DNA from: Firmicutes bacterium AM55-24TS
GTDB lineage: Bacteria; Bacillota; Clostridia; UBA1381
NCBI GenBank assembly: GCA_003460745.1
Contig: QTVU01000030.1
Coordinates: 1-36,551, forward strand
Direction: 5' to 3'
DNA: 36,551 nt
A model generated the notes under the pieces. The model ran no database searches and had not been told where the DNA came from. It saw nothing but the letters and a program-made list of their open reading frames with translations. Position numbers and translations under genes: made by a program. Shown in pieces: positions 18,114-27,676 of the stretch. The number at the start of each line of letters is the position of its first letter. Position 1 is the stretch's first letter.

Positions 18114-18981
18114 TGTTGATAAGCCTTAAAATATTATCATTAAACGGCTGAATATTTTGATTATATAAAAAGCCTGTTTCGCGTGGCGGTATTGCATTAG
18201 GCAGATTTATTTCGATAAGTGAGCCGTTAGACAATTCGCTTTTTACAAACTGCTTTACCACACATGAAACACCTATGCCGATTTTGGCAAATTCAATAAG
18301 CATATCCATATCGTTCACTTCAAGGATATGCGTAGGATTGATATTGTTTTCGGCATAGTAGTTGTTTATATGCATACGGGAAACGTTGTCTTTATTTAAA
18401 AGCATAATATTGCCACGTTCAAAAATTTCAAAATCGTTGCAGTCAAGACGTTTCAAGTATGACGGAGTACATACGAATGTGTCCTGTATTGCACCGAGCG
18501 GATAATATTCAAGACCGCTGATGTTGTCGGGCTTTGCCATAAGCGCAACGTCGATTTTACACTCTTCAAGCATTTTATGTGCATTTGCAGATGATGTACA
18601 AGTTATGGAAACATCGGTGAAAGGATATTTTTCGGTGAATTTTTGAAGATAGGGCATAAGCAGGTACTTGCAAAGCACATTACTTGCGGCAATGCGAAGT
18701 CTGCCGTTGTTTTCAAGGTGCTTTAAATTGCTTTCGGTATCGGAGAGCATATTTAATGCTTGTTTTACGCCGTCATAAAGAAGTCTGCCGTTTTCGGTCA
18801 TAACAACACCTCTCGGTTTTCGTAAAAACAAAGTTGTTCCAAGACTTTCTTCAAGCTTTTTTATTGTCATACTGACAGCCGGCTGAGAAATATAAAGTTG
18901 CTCGGCAGATTGAGAGATACTGCCGCACTCGGCAACACACAGAAATACCTTGTATTTGGAAAGATTATCGTAGTTATACAT
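18106..18981 (-). CDS. LysR-family transcriptional regulator
   Basis: The 291-residue product begins with a LysR winged helix-turn-helix (about 1-60, with SISQSAEQLYISQPAVSMTIKKLE and LFLRKPRGVVMTENG) and continues with a periplasmic-binding-type effector domain (about 90-285). It is divergent from leuC, which starts about 130 bases away. LysR proteins usually act on the adjacent divergent operon, so control of leuCDB in response to a leucine-pathway intermediate is the natural inference; the ligand cannot be read from sequence. The ATG at 18981 follows GAGGTG at good spacing. Its 3' end overlaps pcrA by eight bases tail-to-tail with no terminator between them. Confidence 0.92.
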   Translation of the reverse strand: MYNYDNLSKYKVFLCVAECGSISQSAEQLYISQPAVSMTIKKLEESLGTTLFLRKPRGVVMTENGRLLYDGVKQALNMLSDTESNLKHLENNGRLRIAASNVLCKYLLMPYLQKFTEKYPFTDVSITCTSSANAHKMLEECKIDVALMAKPDNISGLEYYPLGAIQDTFVCTPSYLKRLDCNDFEIFERGNIMLLNKDNVSRMHINNYYAENNINPTHILEVNDMDMLIEFAKIGIGVSCVVKQFVKSELSNGSLIEINLPNAIPPRETGFLYNQNIQPFNDNILRLININ

Positions 18982-19014
18982 TTGACACCTCATATAAGTT
19001 ATTTTTATGGATAA

Positions 19015-19040
19015 TATAAATTATATATATTTGAATTATA
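19015..19040. promoter_or_regulatory. Possible LysR operator upstream of leuC
   Basis: An imperfect inverted repeat with outer TATAA/TTATA arms lies in the AT-rich divergent region and overlaps the leuC -35. Its place fits a LysR site, but the arms are all A/T and could arise by chance. Confidence 0.3.
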
Positions 19041-19059
19041 TCACTTGTTGTGCTATAAT
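19031..19059 (+). promoter_or_regulatory. Promoter of leuCDB
   Basis: TTGAAT (19031-19036), a 17-base spacer and TATAAT (19054-19059) with an extended TGC. It is about 50 bases upstream of leuC. Confidence 0.75.
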
Positions 19060-19109
19060 TCAATAGTAATAAAAGTAAAATAAACATTTCGGAAAGGAAG
19101 GTTTTTGTT

Positions 19110-20372
19110 ATGGGAATGACTATGACGCAAAAAATTCTTGCGAATGCCGCAGGAAAGGAAAGTGTTAAAGCCGGAGAACTTATTATGGCGAATTTAAACT
19201 TAGTTCTTGGCAATGACATAACAACTCCTGTTGCAATAGGAGAATTTGATAAGATAGGACTTGACGGAGTATTTGATAAAGCAAAAGTTGCTCTTGTTCC
19301 TGACCACTTTACACCGAATAAGGATATTAAGTCTGCTCAGCAGGCATTAAAGGTCAGAACTTTTGCAAAGGAACAGGATATTGTAAATTATTTTGAAGTC
19401 GGCGAAGTGGGTATCGAGCACGCACTTCTTCCTGAAAAAGGCTTGGTGGTAGCTGGTGACGTTGTTATCGGTGCAGACTCGCATACTTGTACATACGGTG
19501 CATTGGGTGCTTTTTCAACAGGTGTCGGCTCAACAGATATGGCAGCCGGTATGGCAACAGGTAAGGCTTGGTTCAAAGTTCCTGAGGCTATTAAAATTAA
19601 CCTGACAGGTAAACTTAACAAATATACAAGCGGTAAGGACCTTATTTTACATATAATCGGTATGATTGGCGTTGACGGTGCACTTTACAAGTCAATGGAA
19701 TTTACAGGTGAGGGTATGCACACTCTTACTATGGACGATCGTTTCTCAATCGCAAATATGGCTATTGAAGCAGGTGCTAAAAACGGTATATTTGAAGTTG
19801 ACGATTTGACTGTTGAATATATGAAAGACCATTCGGACAAAGAATATACAGTATTTAAAGCTGATGATGACGCTGAATATGTACAGACAATAGACATCGA
19901 TCTTGCAACAGTTCCTCATACGGTTGCATTCCCTCACTTGCCTGAAAATGCAAGAACACCGGAAAACTGGGGCGATGTTGAAATTGACCAGGTTGTAATA
20001 GGTTCATGTACAAACGGACGTATTTCGGATTTACGTCATGCGGCTGAAATTCTAAAGGGTAAGCACGTTAAAAAGGGTATAAGAGTTATCGTATTCCCTG
20101 CAACACAGGCAATTTACCTTGAAGCATTAAAAGACGGTACATTATCGACACTTGTTGAGGCAGGCTGTGTAATTTCGGCACCTACTTGCGGACCGTGTCT
20201 TGGCGGTCATATGGGTATTTTGGCAGAAGGCGAAAGATGTGTTTCTACAACAAACAGAAACTTTATCGGACGTATGGGACACGTTGACAGTGAAGTTTAT
20301 CTTGCAAGTCCTGAAGTTGCGGCCGCAAGTGCTGTAACGGGTAAGATAACAGCACCTGAAGAAGTAATGTAA
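19110..20372 (+). CDS. leuC: 3-isopropylmalate dehydratase large subunit
   Basis: With LeuD it isomerises 2-isopropylmalate to 3-isopropylmalate in leucine synthesis, using a 4Fe-4S cluster. The 420-residue length marks the shorter archaeal/clostridial type of the aconitase family. Motifs include [23 protein letters not shown] with the first cluster cysteine, [13 protein letters not shown], and [13 protein letters not shown] with the other two cysteines. The ribosome binding site is AAAGGAAGG. It is the first gene of leuCDB; leuA is not in the window. Confidence 0.96.
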   Translation: MGMTMTQKILANAAGKESVKAGELIMANLNLVLGNDITTPVAIGEFDKIGLDGVFDKAKVALVPDHFTPNKDIKSAQQALKVRTFAKEQDIVNYFEVGEVGIEHALLPEKGLVVAGDVVIGADSHTCTYGALGAFSTGVGSTDMAAGMATGKAWFKVPEAIKINLTGKLNKYTSGKDLILHIIGMIGVDGALYKSMEFTGEGMHTLTMDDRFSIANMAIEAGAKNGIFEVDDLTVEYMKDHSDKEYTVFKADDDAEYVQTIDIDLATVPHTVAFPHLPENARTPENWGDVEIDQVVIGSCTNGRISDLRHAAEILKGKHVKKGIRVIVFPATQAIYLEALKDGTLSTLVEAGCVISAPTCGPCLGGHMGILAEGERCVSTTNRNFIGRMGHVDSEVYLASPEVAAASAVTGKITAPEEVM

Positions 20373-20385
20373 AAAATAAACTTCA

Positions 20386-20409
20386 CAACTTAAAATTGAT
20401 TTTGAGTTG
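20386..20409 (+). other. Intercistronic hairpin between leuC and leuD
   Basis: A stem of about 11 pairs, CAACTTAAAAT with ATTTTGAGTTG (one G-T pair), with a very short loop and no T run. It is weak and A/T-rich; it could tune leuD expression or mean nothing. Confidence 0.3.
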
Positions 20410-20430
20410 AGTTTGGAATGGAGGATTAAT

Positions 20431-20919
20431 ATGAAAGCAAACGGAAAAGTTATTAAATACGGAGATAACATTGATACAGACGTAATAATTCCGGCAAGAT
20501 ACCTTAACACAACAGACCATAAGGAACTTGCGTCACACTGTATGGAAGACATAGATAAAGAATTTGTAAATAAAGTTAAAGACGGCGACATTATGGTCGG
20601 CGGTGCAAACTTCGGCTGCGGTTCATCAAGAGAACACGCACCTATCGCTATAAAAGCAAGCGGTATTTCATGTGTAATCGCAAAGGATTTTGCAAGAATT
20701 TTCTATCGTAACGCAATCAATATCGGACTTCCTATTCTTGAATGTGCCGAGGCGTCAGAGGATATAGACGAAGGCAATGAAGTAGAAGTTGATTTCGATA
20801 CAGGCGTTATCACAAACAAGACAAAGAATAAGACTTATCAAGCAGTTGCATTTCCTGAATTTATGCAGGGCATTATCAATGCAGGCGGTTTGGTTGAGTA
20901 CATAAAGAAAGGAATGTAA
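20431..20919 (+). CDS. leuD: 3-isopropylmalate dehydratase small subunit
   Basis: The small, swivelling-domain partner of LeuC. The 162-residue product shows [15 protein letters not shown] at the N-terminus, [22 protein letters not shown] and [18 protein letters not shown], all characteristic of the short LeuD type that goes with the short LeuC. The ATG at 20431 follows GGAGG. A TTG at 20407 in frame lies upstream of that site and is not used. Confidence 0.96.
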   Translation: MKANGKVIKYGDNIDTDVIIPARYLNTTDHKELASHCMEDIDKEFVNKVKDGDIMVGGANFGCGSSREHAPIAIKASGISCVIAKDFARIFYRNAINIGLPILECAEASEDIDEGNEVEVDFDTGVITNKTKNKTYQAVAFPEFMQGIINAGGLVEYIKKGM

Positions 20920-20923
20920 TAAA

Positions 20924-21991
20924 ATGGCTGAATTTAATATTGCACTTATACCGGGTGACGGAATTGGTCCTGAAATCGTATCGGGTGCTGTTACAGTTCT
21001 TGACGCTGTAAGCAAAAAGTACGGACACAAATTTAATTATCAGGAAGTATATATGGGCGGTTGTGCCATAGATAAGTACGGCGTACCGCTTCCACAGGAA
21101 ACAGTTGATATTTGTAAAAAATCAGACAGTGTGCTTTTAGGTGCAGTCGGCGGTCCGAAGTGGGATTCACAACCGTCTGAAAACAGACCTGAAAAAGGAC
21201 TTTTGGGTATAAGAAAAGCTCTTGAATTATATTCAAATCTTCGTCCGTCAATCCTAAAGCCGCAGCTAAAGGACGCGTCACCGCTTAAAGACGAAAAGCT
21301 TGAAAAGGGACTTAACGTAATGGTTGTCCGCGAACTTACAGGCGGTATTTACTTCGGTGAAAGAAAGAAAGCAGAGGACGGTTCATGGGCGTCGGATACA
21401 GAAAAGTATTCAGTTGAAGAAATCAAGAGAATAGGTAAAATTGCATTTGAAACGGCTATGCTTAGAGATAAGAGAGTTGTATCTGTTGATAAGGCCAACG
21501 TACTTGAATCTTCAAGACTTTGGAGAAAGACTATGATTGAGCTTTCGGCAGACTATCCCGAAGTTGAGCTTACTCATATGTATGTTGATAATGCAGCTAT
21601 GCAGCTTGCAATTAATCCGGCACAATTTGACGTAATCGTTACATCAAATATATTCGGAGATATTCTTTCAGACCTTTCAAGTGCTATTGCAGGTTCAATC
21701 GGTATGTTGCCGTCAGCGTCACTTGGCGCAACAAAATGCGGTATGTACGAACCAATTCACGGCAGTGCTCCTGATATTGCAGGTATGGATATTGCAAACC
21801 CTATTGCAACCATTGTTTCAGCCGCTATGATGCTTGAAATGTCATTCGGTCTTGTAGAAGAGGCAAAGGCAATAAATGACGCAGTAGATAAGGTGCTTGA
21901 CCAAAATTACAGAACAACCGATATTATGTCAGACGGTATGAAAAAGGTTGGCTGTAAGGAAATGACTAAACTTATTGCGGAAAATATATAG
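20924..21991 (+). CDS. leuB: 3-isopropylmalate dehydrogenase
   Basis: NAD-dependent oxidative decarboxylation of 3-isopropylmalate to 2-oxoisocaproate, the last leucine-specific step before transamination. The 355-residue protein has [45 protein letters not shown], the metal-binding [21 protein letters not shown] and [13 protein letters not shown]. The start lies four bases after the leuD stop, with AAAGGAATG upstream. A strong terminator follows, closing the leuCDB operon. Confidence 0.97.
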   Translation: MAEFNIALIPGDGIGPEIVSGAVTVLDAVSKKYGHKFNYQEVYMGGCAIDKYGVPLPQETVDICKKSDSVLLGAVGGPKWDSQPSENRPEKGLLGIRKALELYSNLRPSILKPQLKDASPLKDEKLEKGLNVMVVRELTGGIYFGERKKAEDGSWASDTEKYSVEEIKRIGKIAFETAMLRDKRVVSVDKANVLESSRLWRKTMIELSADYPEVELTHMYVDNAAMQLAINPAQFDVIVTSNIFGDILSDLSSAIAGSIGMLPSASLGATKCGMYEPIHGSAPDIAGMDIANPIATIVSAAMMLEMSFGLVEEAKAINDAVDKVLDQNYRTTDIMSDGMKKVGCKEMTKLIAENI

Positions 21992-21997
21992 TATGCT

Positions 21998-22031
21998 AAC
22001 AAAAACACTCATAAAGAGTGTTTTTGTTGCT
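21998..22031 (+). terminator. Terminator of leuCDB
   Basis: A perfect 13-base stem (21998-22010 with 22016-22028), loop ATAAA, with T-rich right arm. Confidence 0.85.
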
Positions 22032-22055
22032 TTATGGCAAAGTTCTTTAAGGATG

Positions 22056-22084
22056 TTGACTTGATATGAAGTTTGTGGTAGAAT
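22056..22084 (+). promoter_or_regulatory. Promoter of the MazG-like/gdpP operon
   Basis: TTGACT (22056-22061), a 17-base spacer and TAGAAT (22079-22084) with extended TGG. It is the best -35/-10 pair in the window and lies about 50 bases ahead of the MazG-like gene. Confidence 0.75.
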
Positions 22085-22136
22085 ATAGTATTAGATAGGA
22101 CTACACAAAATTAATTACATCATTGGAGGCATCATT

Positions 22137-22439
22137 ATGAACATTTCAACAAATCTAAAAGCTATTGATATGATAAAAGGTGAGATTTTATCGGAGATAG
22201 CACATCTTTACAGAACTCTTGCGGACTATGACGAAATAGGCGATTATGAGAGTGTTACAAATGAAATAGCAACGGTTATTGCTATGGATTACATACTTGC
22301 AAGACGGTTGGGAATCGGTTATGCAAGCATAGATAAAAAAATTTCCGAACTTCTCGGCATAGGTGAAGAAAACGGACACGAACTTGAGATAGAGTTTTCG
22401 GATATGTCGGAACTAAAGAAATATTTAAAGAGCCGCTAA
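22137..22439 (+). CDS. MazG-like small protein
   Basis: The 100-residue protein is nearly all helical and opens NISTNLKAIDMIKGEILSEI, then an all-alpha stretch ending YILARRLGIGYASIDKKISE. This matches the short clostridial MazG-like family, whose relatives hydrolyse nucleoside triphosphates. The usual MazG metal motif ExxE12-28ExxD is not obvious here, so catalysis is doubtful. It starts at an ATG behind GGAGG and is the first gene of an operon leading into the c-di-AMP phosphodiesterase. A nucleotide-related role is inferred only from family and neighbours. Confidence 0.6.
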   Translation: MNISTNLKAIDMIKGEILSEIAHLYRTLADYDEIGDYESVTNEIATVIAMDYILARRLGIGYASIDKKISELLGIGEENGHELEIEFSDMSELKKYLKSR

Positions 22440-22474
22440 GGCTTACAGTGCATCAATGCACTTTGGAGGGACTT

Positions 22475-24489
22475 ATGAGAAAACATTACGGACAAGTTGT
22501 TAAAACTTGCATTAAGATAGCATTTGCATCAGCACTGCTTTTGATCATAAGCGGTGTACTCAGTTATGCGATTAAAGGCAAGGTTATAGCAATATTAGAG
22601 ATAATTGCGGGGATAATAGCATTTAGTGCGGTTATTTTTATAAGAAATAAAAGAAATGAGAGTGTTAATAATTTTCTTGAAATTATGGCGAAAAGCTCAA
22701 ATTCGATTTCGGCAAATATTATGGACTCTTTTCCTATACCTATCGTTGTTGTGCATATAGACGGTTCCATATGCTGGTACAACGGCAAATTTTCGGAATT
22801 GTTTTTTAATAAGGACCTTTTTGACACAAAACTCGAAAATTCAATATCCGATATAAAGTGGGGAGAAATTTTAAAATCAGCCTCACACTATGAAAAACGT
22901 ATACGAATTGACGATAAGCGATATTTGCTTATTGCAAATACAATCAGAAACAGAAATATAAGTATTTCCGAAGATGAGGATAAGGTATCCGTATATATTT
23001 ATCTTATTGACAGAACTGTTGAATATGAATTAAAAAGAAAATACGTTAACGAAAAAACAGATGTTGCGATTATCAATATTGATAATTATGACGATGTATT
23101 GCAACGTGTCAATGACAACGAGCAACAACAAATTTTGGCACAAATAAGAAAATGTATCAATGAATGGGTAGACGAATCGAATGCACTTTTAAAAGTAACC
23201 GACCGCGACAGATTTTATATGTTCTTTGAACATCGCTATCTTGCACAGTATGTCAGTAAAAAGTTTGATATATTGTATAAGGTGAGAAAAGTCGGTGAAG
23301 ATATGAAACTTCCGGTAAGTATCAGTATCGGTATCGGCGTAGGCGGAAGTCTGTCGGAAAATGATATGTACGCAAGAAATGCACTTGATATGGCACTCGG
23401 ACGCGGAGGCGACCAAGTCAGCATAAAGGACGATACACAGTATAAATTTTACGGCAGTAAGGCTCGTGATTACGAAAAGAGTACAAGAGTTAAAACAAGA
23501 GCTATTGCTGTTGCATTAAAAGACTTTATAAAAAATTCCGACAAAGTAATATTTATGGGACATTCCGGTGCGGACTATGACTGCTTCGGTGCGGCGGTAG
23601 GCTTGCAGAGAGCAGTCAGAACGCTCGGCAAAAAGCCGTATATTGTCTATGACAACAATTCACCGGCCATAAAAAAAATGTATGACGACCTTCGTGCAAT
23701 GAGTGAGTACAGAGGTATGTTTATAAGCAATGACGACGCAGTCGAAAACGTTACATCAGATACATTGATAGTTGTGCTTGATACGCACAGACCGTCAATG
23801 TTGCCATGCCCGAAACTTATAGAAAAGGCAAGTAAGGTTGTGCTTATCGACCACCACAGACGTTCGACTGATTTTATTAATCCTTGTTCGCTTATTTATC
23901 ACGAACCGTATGCGTCGTCAACTTGTGAAATGTCTACTGAATTATTGGAATATATGAATTTGGGAAGTTCACTTACAACTGTTGAGGCGGAGTGTTTGTA
24001 TACGGGTATCTTGATGGATACAAAGAACTTTATAGTAAAAACAGGTGTCAGAACATTTGAGGCGGCTTCATATTTAAGACGTTTGGGACTGAATACGGCA
24101 GACGTCAAAAAGCTGTTTAACGTGAATAAAGAGGACTATGACCACAGAGCCGATATTGTAAAGACGTCGAAAATTATAGTGTCACAAATTGCCGTTGCAA
24201 AGTGTTACACAAAGTATCCCAATATAAGAGTGATAGCGTCACAGGCGCTGATGAAATGCTTAATATAGGTGATATTCGTGCGTCGATAGTTGTATATGCG
24301 CAGGACGGCGGCGTGGGTATAAGCGCCCGTTCACTCGGTGATATTAATGTACAGCTTATTATGGAGTATCTCGGTGGCGGCGGACACAGTACCGTTGCCG
24401 GTGCACAAGTAAAAGACAAAAATGTAGATATGGTAATTGAGGACGTTGAAAAGGCTGTCTTTGATTACGTTGCAAATAATGAAAGTTAA
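22475..24489 (+). CDS. gdpP: c-di-AMP phosphodiesterase GdpP, frameshifted in this sequence
   Basis: Membrane enzyme that degrades cyclic di-AMP, controlling osmotic balance and wall homeostasis. It has two membrane segments (about 9-31 and 36-56), a PAS-like domain (about 85-180), a degenerate GGDEF domain (about 190-320, ending MALGRGGDQVSIKDD), a DHH domain with MGHSGADYDC (361-370), D436 and IDHH (458-461), and a C-terminal DHHA1 part with EYLGGGGHSTVAG. The frame breaks near 24247: CAGGCGCTGATG stops at 24268, whereas CAG GCG GCT GAT GAA continues as QAADEMLNIGDIRAS to 24489. One restored G gives 671 residues, the usual length. The ATG at 22475 has TGGAGGG upstream. The rplI-dnaB neighbours are standard for this gene. 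Confidence 0.94.
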
Positions 24490-24503
24490 TTGGAGGAAGG
24501 ACA

Positions 24504-24950
24504 ATGCAAGTTATATTGACAAGAGATGTAAAAGGACAAGGTAAAAAAGGTCAGATGGTAAATGTATCTGACGGTTATGCAAGAAACTATCTTTTGCCGA
24601 GAGGTCTTGCCGAACCGGCTACAAAGTCGAATATAAACGTAATGAAGGGAAAGCAGGAATCTCTTGAATACAAGAAAAAAGTTGAGCTTGAAGAGGCAAA
24701 TACAATCGCAGAGAAAATGAAGGAAATCAAGGTTGTGCTAAAGGCGAAAGCAGGCGAAAACGGTAAACTTTTCGGATCTGTAACATCAAAAGACGTAGCA
24801 GAGGCGCTTACTTCACAACACCACATCAAACTTGACAAAAAGAAATTTGTTATGCCTGACGGCATAAAGACATTGGGAACAACGACTGTTGACGTAAAAA
24901 TTTATACAGGCGTTGTCGGTAAGTTAAACGTAGTTGTAGAACAGATATAA
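24504..24950 (+). CDS. rplI: Ribosomal protein L9
   Basis: L9 binds 23S rRNA at the base of the L1 stalk and helps frame maintenance. The 148-residue protein is full length, with the N-domain MQVILTRDVKGQGKKGQMVNV, SDGYARNYLLPRGLA, the long central helix and the C-domain FGSVTSKDVAEAL. The ribosome binding site is GGAGG. It lies between gdpP and dnaB as in most Firmicutes. Confidence 0.97.
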   Translation: MQVILTRDVKGQGKKGQMVNVSDGYARNYLLPRGLAEPATKSNINVMKGKQESLEYKKKVELEEANTIAEKMKEIKVVLKAKAGENGKLFGSVTSKDVAEALTSQHHIKLDKKKFVMPDGIKTLGTTTVDVKIYTGVVGKLNVVVEQI

Positions 24951-24971
24951 CTTTGGGGAGGTAATGGATTT

Positions 24972-26330
24972 ATGGCAGAAATGTCGAATCCTGTTGACGT
25001 AATGGGCAGAGAATTGCCATATAGTCAAGAGGCAGAATTGGCTGTAATAGGCAGTGCGCTTACTAATTCGCACAGTGTTGCGGAGTCGGTTGAAATACTT
25101 AGACCGTCTGATTTTTACTTCCCACAGAATAAGGAAATATTCAGTGTAATTCTTGATTTATTTAACGAAAATGCGGCTATAGATTTTATTACCGTTTCAA
25201 ATAAGTTGAGCCAAAGCGACAAACTTGAGGCTGTCGGAGGTATCGCTTATTTGAGAAATGCGGCAACGAATGTGCCGACAACAAGGCACGTGACGTATTA
25301 TTCGCAAATAATTAAGGAAAAGGCAGTTTTGAGAACACTTATTAAAAGTGCAGGCGATATTTCCGATATGGCTTACGGTCAGAACGATAAAGTCGAAAGA
25401 ATAGTCGACCAAGCCGAACAGCTTATTTTTGACGTTACATCATCAAACAACAAGAGCGATATACTACCTATAAGTGAGATATTTATGGGCAGTTATCAGG
25501 AACTTGTTGAAAACTCTTTAAATCAAAGCGGTATAACGGGTTTGCCGACAGGCTTTGATGAACTTAACAGACGTACGGGCGGTTTTCATGGCGGCGAACT
25601 TATTCTTATCGCCGGACGTCCGGGTATGGGTAAGTCAAGTTTTGCGGTAAATATAGCGGAACACGTCAGTATTACCGATAAAAAAACCGTTGCGATATTC
25701 AACCTCGAAATGCCGAAAGAACAGATTGTAAACCGTATTATATGCAGCCAGGCACTTGTTAATTCAAATAAAATCAGAACAGGTGATATAACAGGCGAAG
25801 ATTGGGAAAAAATCGGTGCAATAGTAAACAGAGTTGCAACTGCACCGATGTATATAGACGATACTGCGTCAATAACGGTATCGGAAATCCGTGCAAAATG
25901 CAGACGATTAAAGCAGACAAAAAATCTTGAACTTATTGTAATCGACTATTTGCAGTTAATGCAGTCGAGCGGAAGAACAGAGAGCAGACAAAATGAAATT
26001 GCCGAAATTTCGCGTTCGTTAAAAATTCTTGCAAAGGAACTTAATATTCCTGTCATTGCACTTTCACAGCTTTCGCGTGCGGCTGAATCGAGAAGCGATA
26101 AGCGTCCCATGCTTTCGGACTTGCGTGAATCTGGTGCTATCGAGCAGGACGCCGATATGGTTATGTTTTTGTATCGTGACGAATATTATAATCCCGATAC
26201 CGAGGATAAAAATTTGGCTGAATGTATTGTCGCAAAAAACAGAAGTGGTGAAACCGGTATGTTTAAACTTGGTTGGAAAGGTGAATATACTAAGTTTTCT
26301 AATGTTGAATTTGCATTGAAGGAAGAATAA
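24972..26330 (+). CDS. dnaB: Replicative DNA helicase DnaB
   Basis: Hexameric 5'-3' helicase of the replication fork. The 452-residue protein has the N-terminal collar domain (about 12-115), a linker and the RecA-like domain with Walker A GRPGMGKS (215-222), NLEMPKEQI, Walker B VIDYLQLM and the DADMVMFLYRDEYY segment. It has no intein and no frameshift. GGGGAGGT lies 12 bases before the start. Its stop overlaps the tilS start by one base. Confidence 0.97.
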   Translation: MAEMSNPVDVMGRELPYSQEAELAVIGSALTNSHSVAESVEILRPSDFYFPQNKEIFSVILDLFNENAAIDFITVSNKLSQSDKLEAVGGIAYLRNAATNVPTTRHVTYYSQIIKEKAVLRTLIKSAGDISDMAYGQNDKVERIVDQAEQLIFDVTSSNNKSDILPISEIFMGSYQELVENSLNQSGITGLPTGFDELNRRTGGFHGGELILIAGRPGMGKSSFAVNIAEHVSITDKKTVAIFNLEMPKEQIVNRIICSQALVNSNKIRTGDITGEDWEKIGAIVNRVATAPMYIDDTASITVSEIRAKCRRLKQTKNLELIVIDYLQLMQSSGRTESRQNEIAEISRSLKILAKELNIPVIALSQLSRAAESRSDKRPMLSDLRESGAIEQDADMVMFLYRDEYYNPDTEDKNLAECIVAKNRSGETGMFKLGWKGEYTKFSNVEFALKEE

Positions 26331-27664
26331 TGGTTTTAGATATTATTAAAAAGACCTTGCGTGAATATAATTTATTGAATAACGGCGACAGCGTGCTGGT
26401 CGGTCTTTCTGGCGGTGCGGATTCGGTGTGTCTTACTCACGCACTTTGGTCGCTGAAAGATGAATTTGACATAAAATTATATACGGCTCATATTAATCAC
26501 GGCATAAGAGGCGAGGAGGCAAAGAGAGATGAACTTTTTGCCGAAAACTTTTCAAAAAAATTGGGCATTGAATGTTTTGTGTTAAATGCAGATATACCCC
26601 AAATTGCAAAAGATACAAATGTGTCGGAAGAAACAGCCGGCAGAAATGTGAGATATAATTTCTTTAATAAATTGTGCGAAAAATACGATATAAACAAAGT
26701 TGCAACGGCGCATAACAGAAATGACAATGCCGAAACTTTGCTTATGAATTTTATGCGTGGCAGTACGACAAACGGACTTTGCGGAATACCGTATGTCCGC
26801 GGAAATATAATTCGTCCGATATTGAATGTTTCACGAGATGAAATCGAAAAATATTGCAGTGATAACGGACTTGAATATATGACAGACAGTACAAATTTGA
26901 CAGAAAATTACACACGCAATAAAATACGTCACACATTACTTCCATATATTCAAAAGGAATTTAACACGAGTTTTATTAAAACCGTTACGGAAAATGCTTG
27001 CTTGATAAAAGATGACAGTGATTATCTTGACGGTATTGCGGAAGATTTTTATAAAAAGCACATCAGAAATTGTGCTGTTAATATTGAAGATTTGAATAAG
27101 ACGGATATTGCGATAAAAAGACGTGTTTTAAGGTTGATGTTAAGAGATATTTATAACGGTCTTAACGATATTTCGTCAACATATGTTGCTGATATATTGT
27201 CGCTTGCCGATAAATCAAGCGGCAGACAAATAAATTTGCCGTACGGTATTGTTGCAAAAAACGAGTACGGCAAAATAATACTTGAACACAAAAAAGAAGA
27301 AACACAGCCGTTTGAAGTCAGTATTAATATCGGTGAAACAGTTTTTATTTCGGAACTTGACAAAAAAATTTCGGTATCTGAAACGGATATGCGAAATAAA
27401 GACGGTGCAATATATCTTTCGTGTGACAAGACTGATAAAATCATTGTACGCAACAGGCGAAACGGTGATAAATTTCAGCCTATGGGTATGAACGGTACGA
27501 AGAAATTAAAGGAATATTTTATAGATAAAAAAATTCCTAAAGATAAACGAAACAGTGTGCCGATAATTGAGATAAACGGCGAAATTGCTGCAGTCGGCAA
27601 CAGAATAGACAAACGTTTTGCTTTCAAGGATAAAGGTATAAAAATAGAATTTTACGATAATTAA
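26330..27664 (+). CDS. tilS: tRNA(Ile)-lysidine synthetase
   Basis: Modifies C34 of the CAU-anticodon isoleucine tRNA to lysidine so that it reads AUA; essential in most bacteria. The 444-residue protein has the PP-loop SGGADS (27-32), the HINHGIRGEEAKRDE block, TAHNRNDNAETLLMNFMRG, and a C-terminal TilS domain including RNRRNGDKFQPMGMNGTKKLK. The stop of dnaB and the ATG share one base. ftsH follows, a common tilS neighbour; hpt, often between them, is absent. Confidence 0.96.
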   Translation: MVLDIIKKTLREYNLLNNGDSVLVGLSGGADSVCLTHALWSLKDEFDIKLYTAHINHGIRGEEAKRDELFAENFSKKLGIECFVLNADIPQIAKDTNVSEETAGRNVRYNFFNKLCEKYDINKVATAHNRNDNAETLLMNFMRGSTTNGLCGIPYVRGNIIRPILNVSRDEIEKYCSDNGLEYMTDSTNLTENYTRNKIRHTLLPYIQKEFNTSFIKTVTENACLIKDDSDYLDGIAEDFYKKHIRNCAVNIEDLNKTDIAIKRRVLRLMLRDIYNGLNDISSTYVADILSLADKSSGRQINLPYGIVAKNEYGKIILEHKKEETQPFEVSINIGETVFISELDKKISVSETDMRNKDGAIYLSCDKTDKIIVRNRRNGDKFQPMGMNGTKKLKEYFIDKKIPKDKRNSVPIIEINGEIAAVGNRIDKRFAFKDKGIKIEFYDN

Positions 27665-27676
27665 GGAGGTAGTCAG

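Noticed and set aside
18982..19109. T-box or leucine leader peptide ahead of leuC
   Set aside because: The region is too short and contains no leucine-rich ORF, T-box motif or terminator.
22137..22439. Toxin-antitoxin role for the MazG-like gene
   Set aside because: No partner toxin gene is adjacent; the next gene is gdpP, a housekeeping enzyme.
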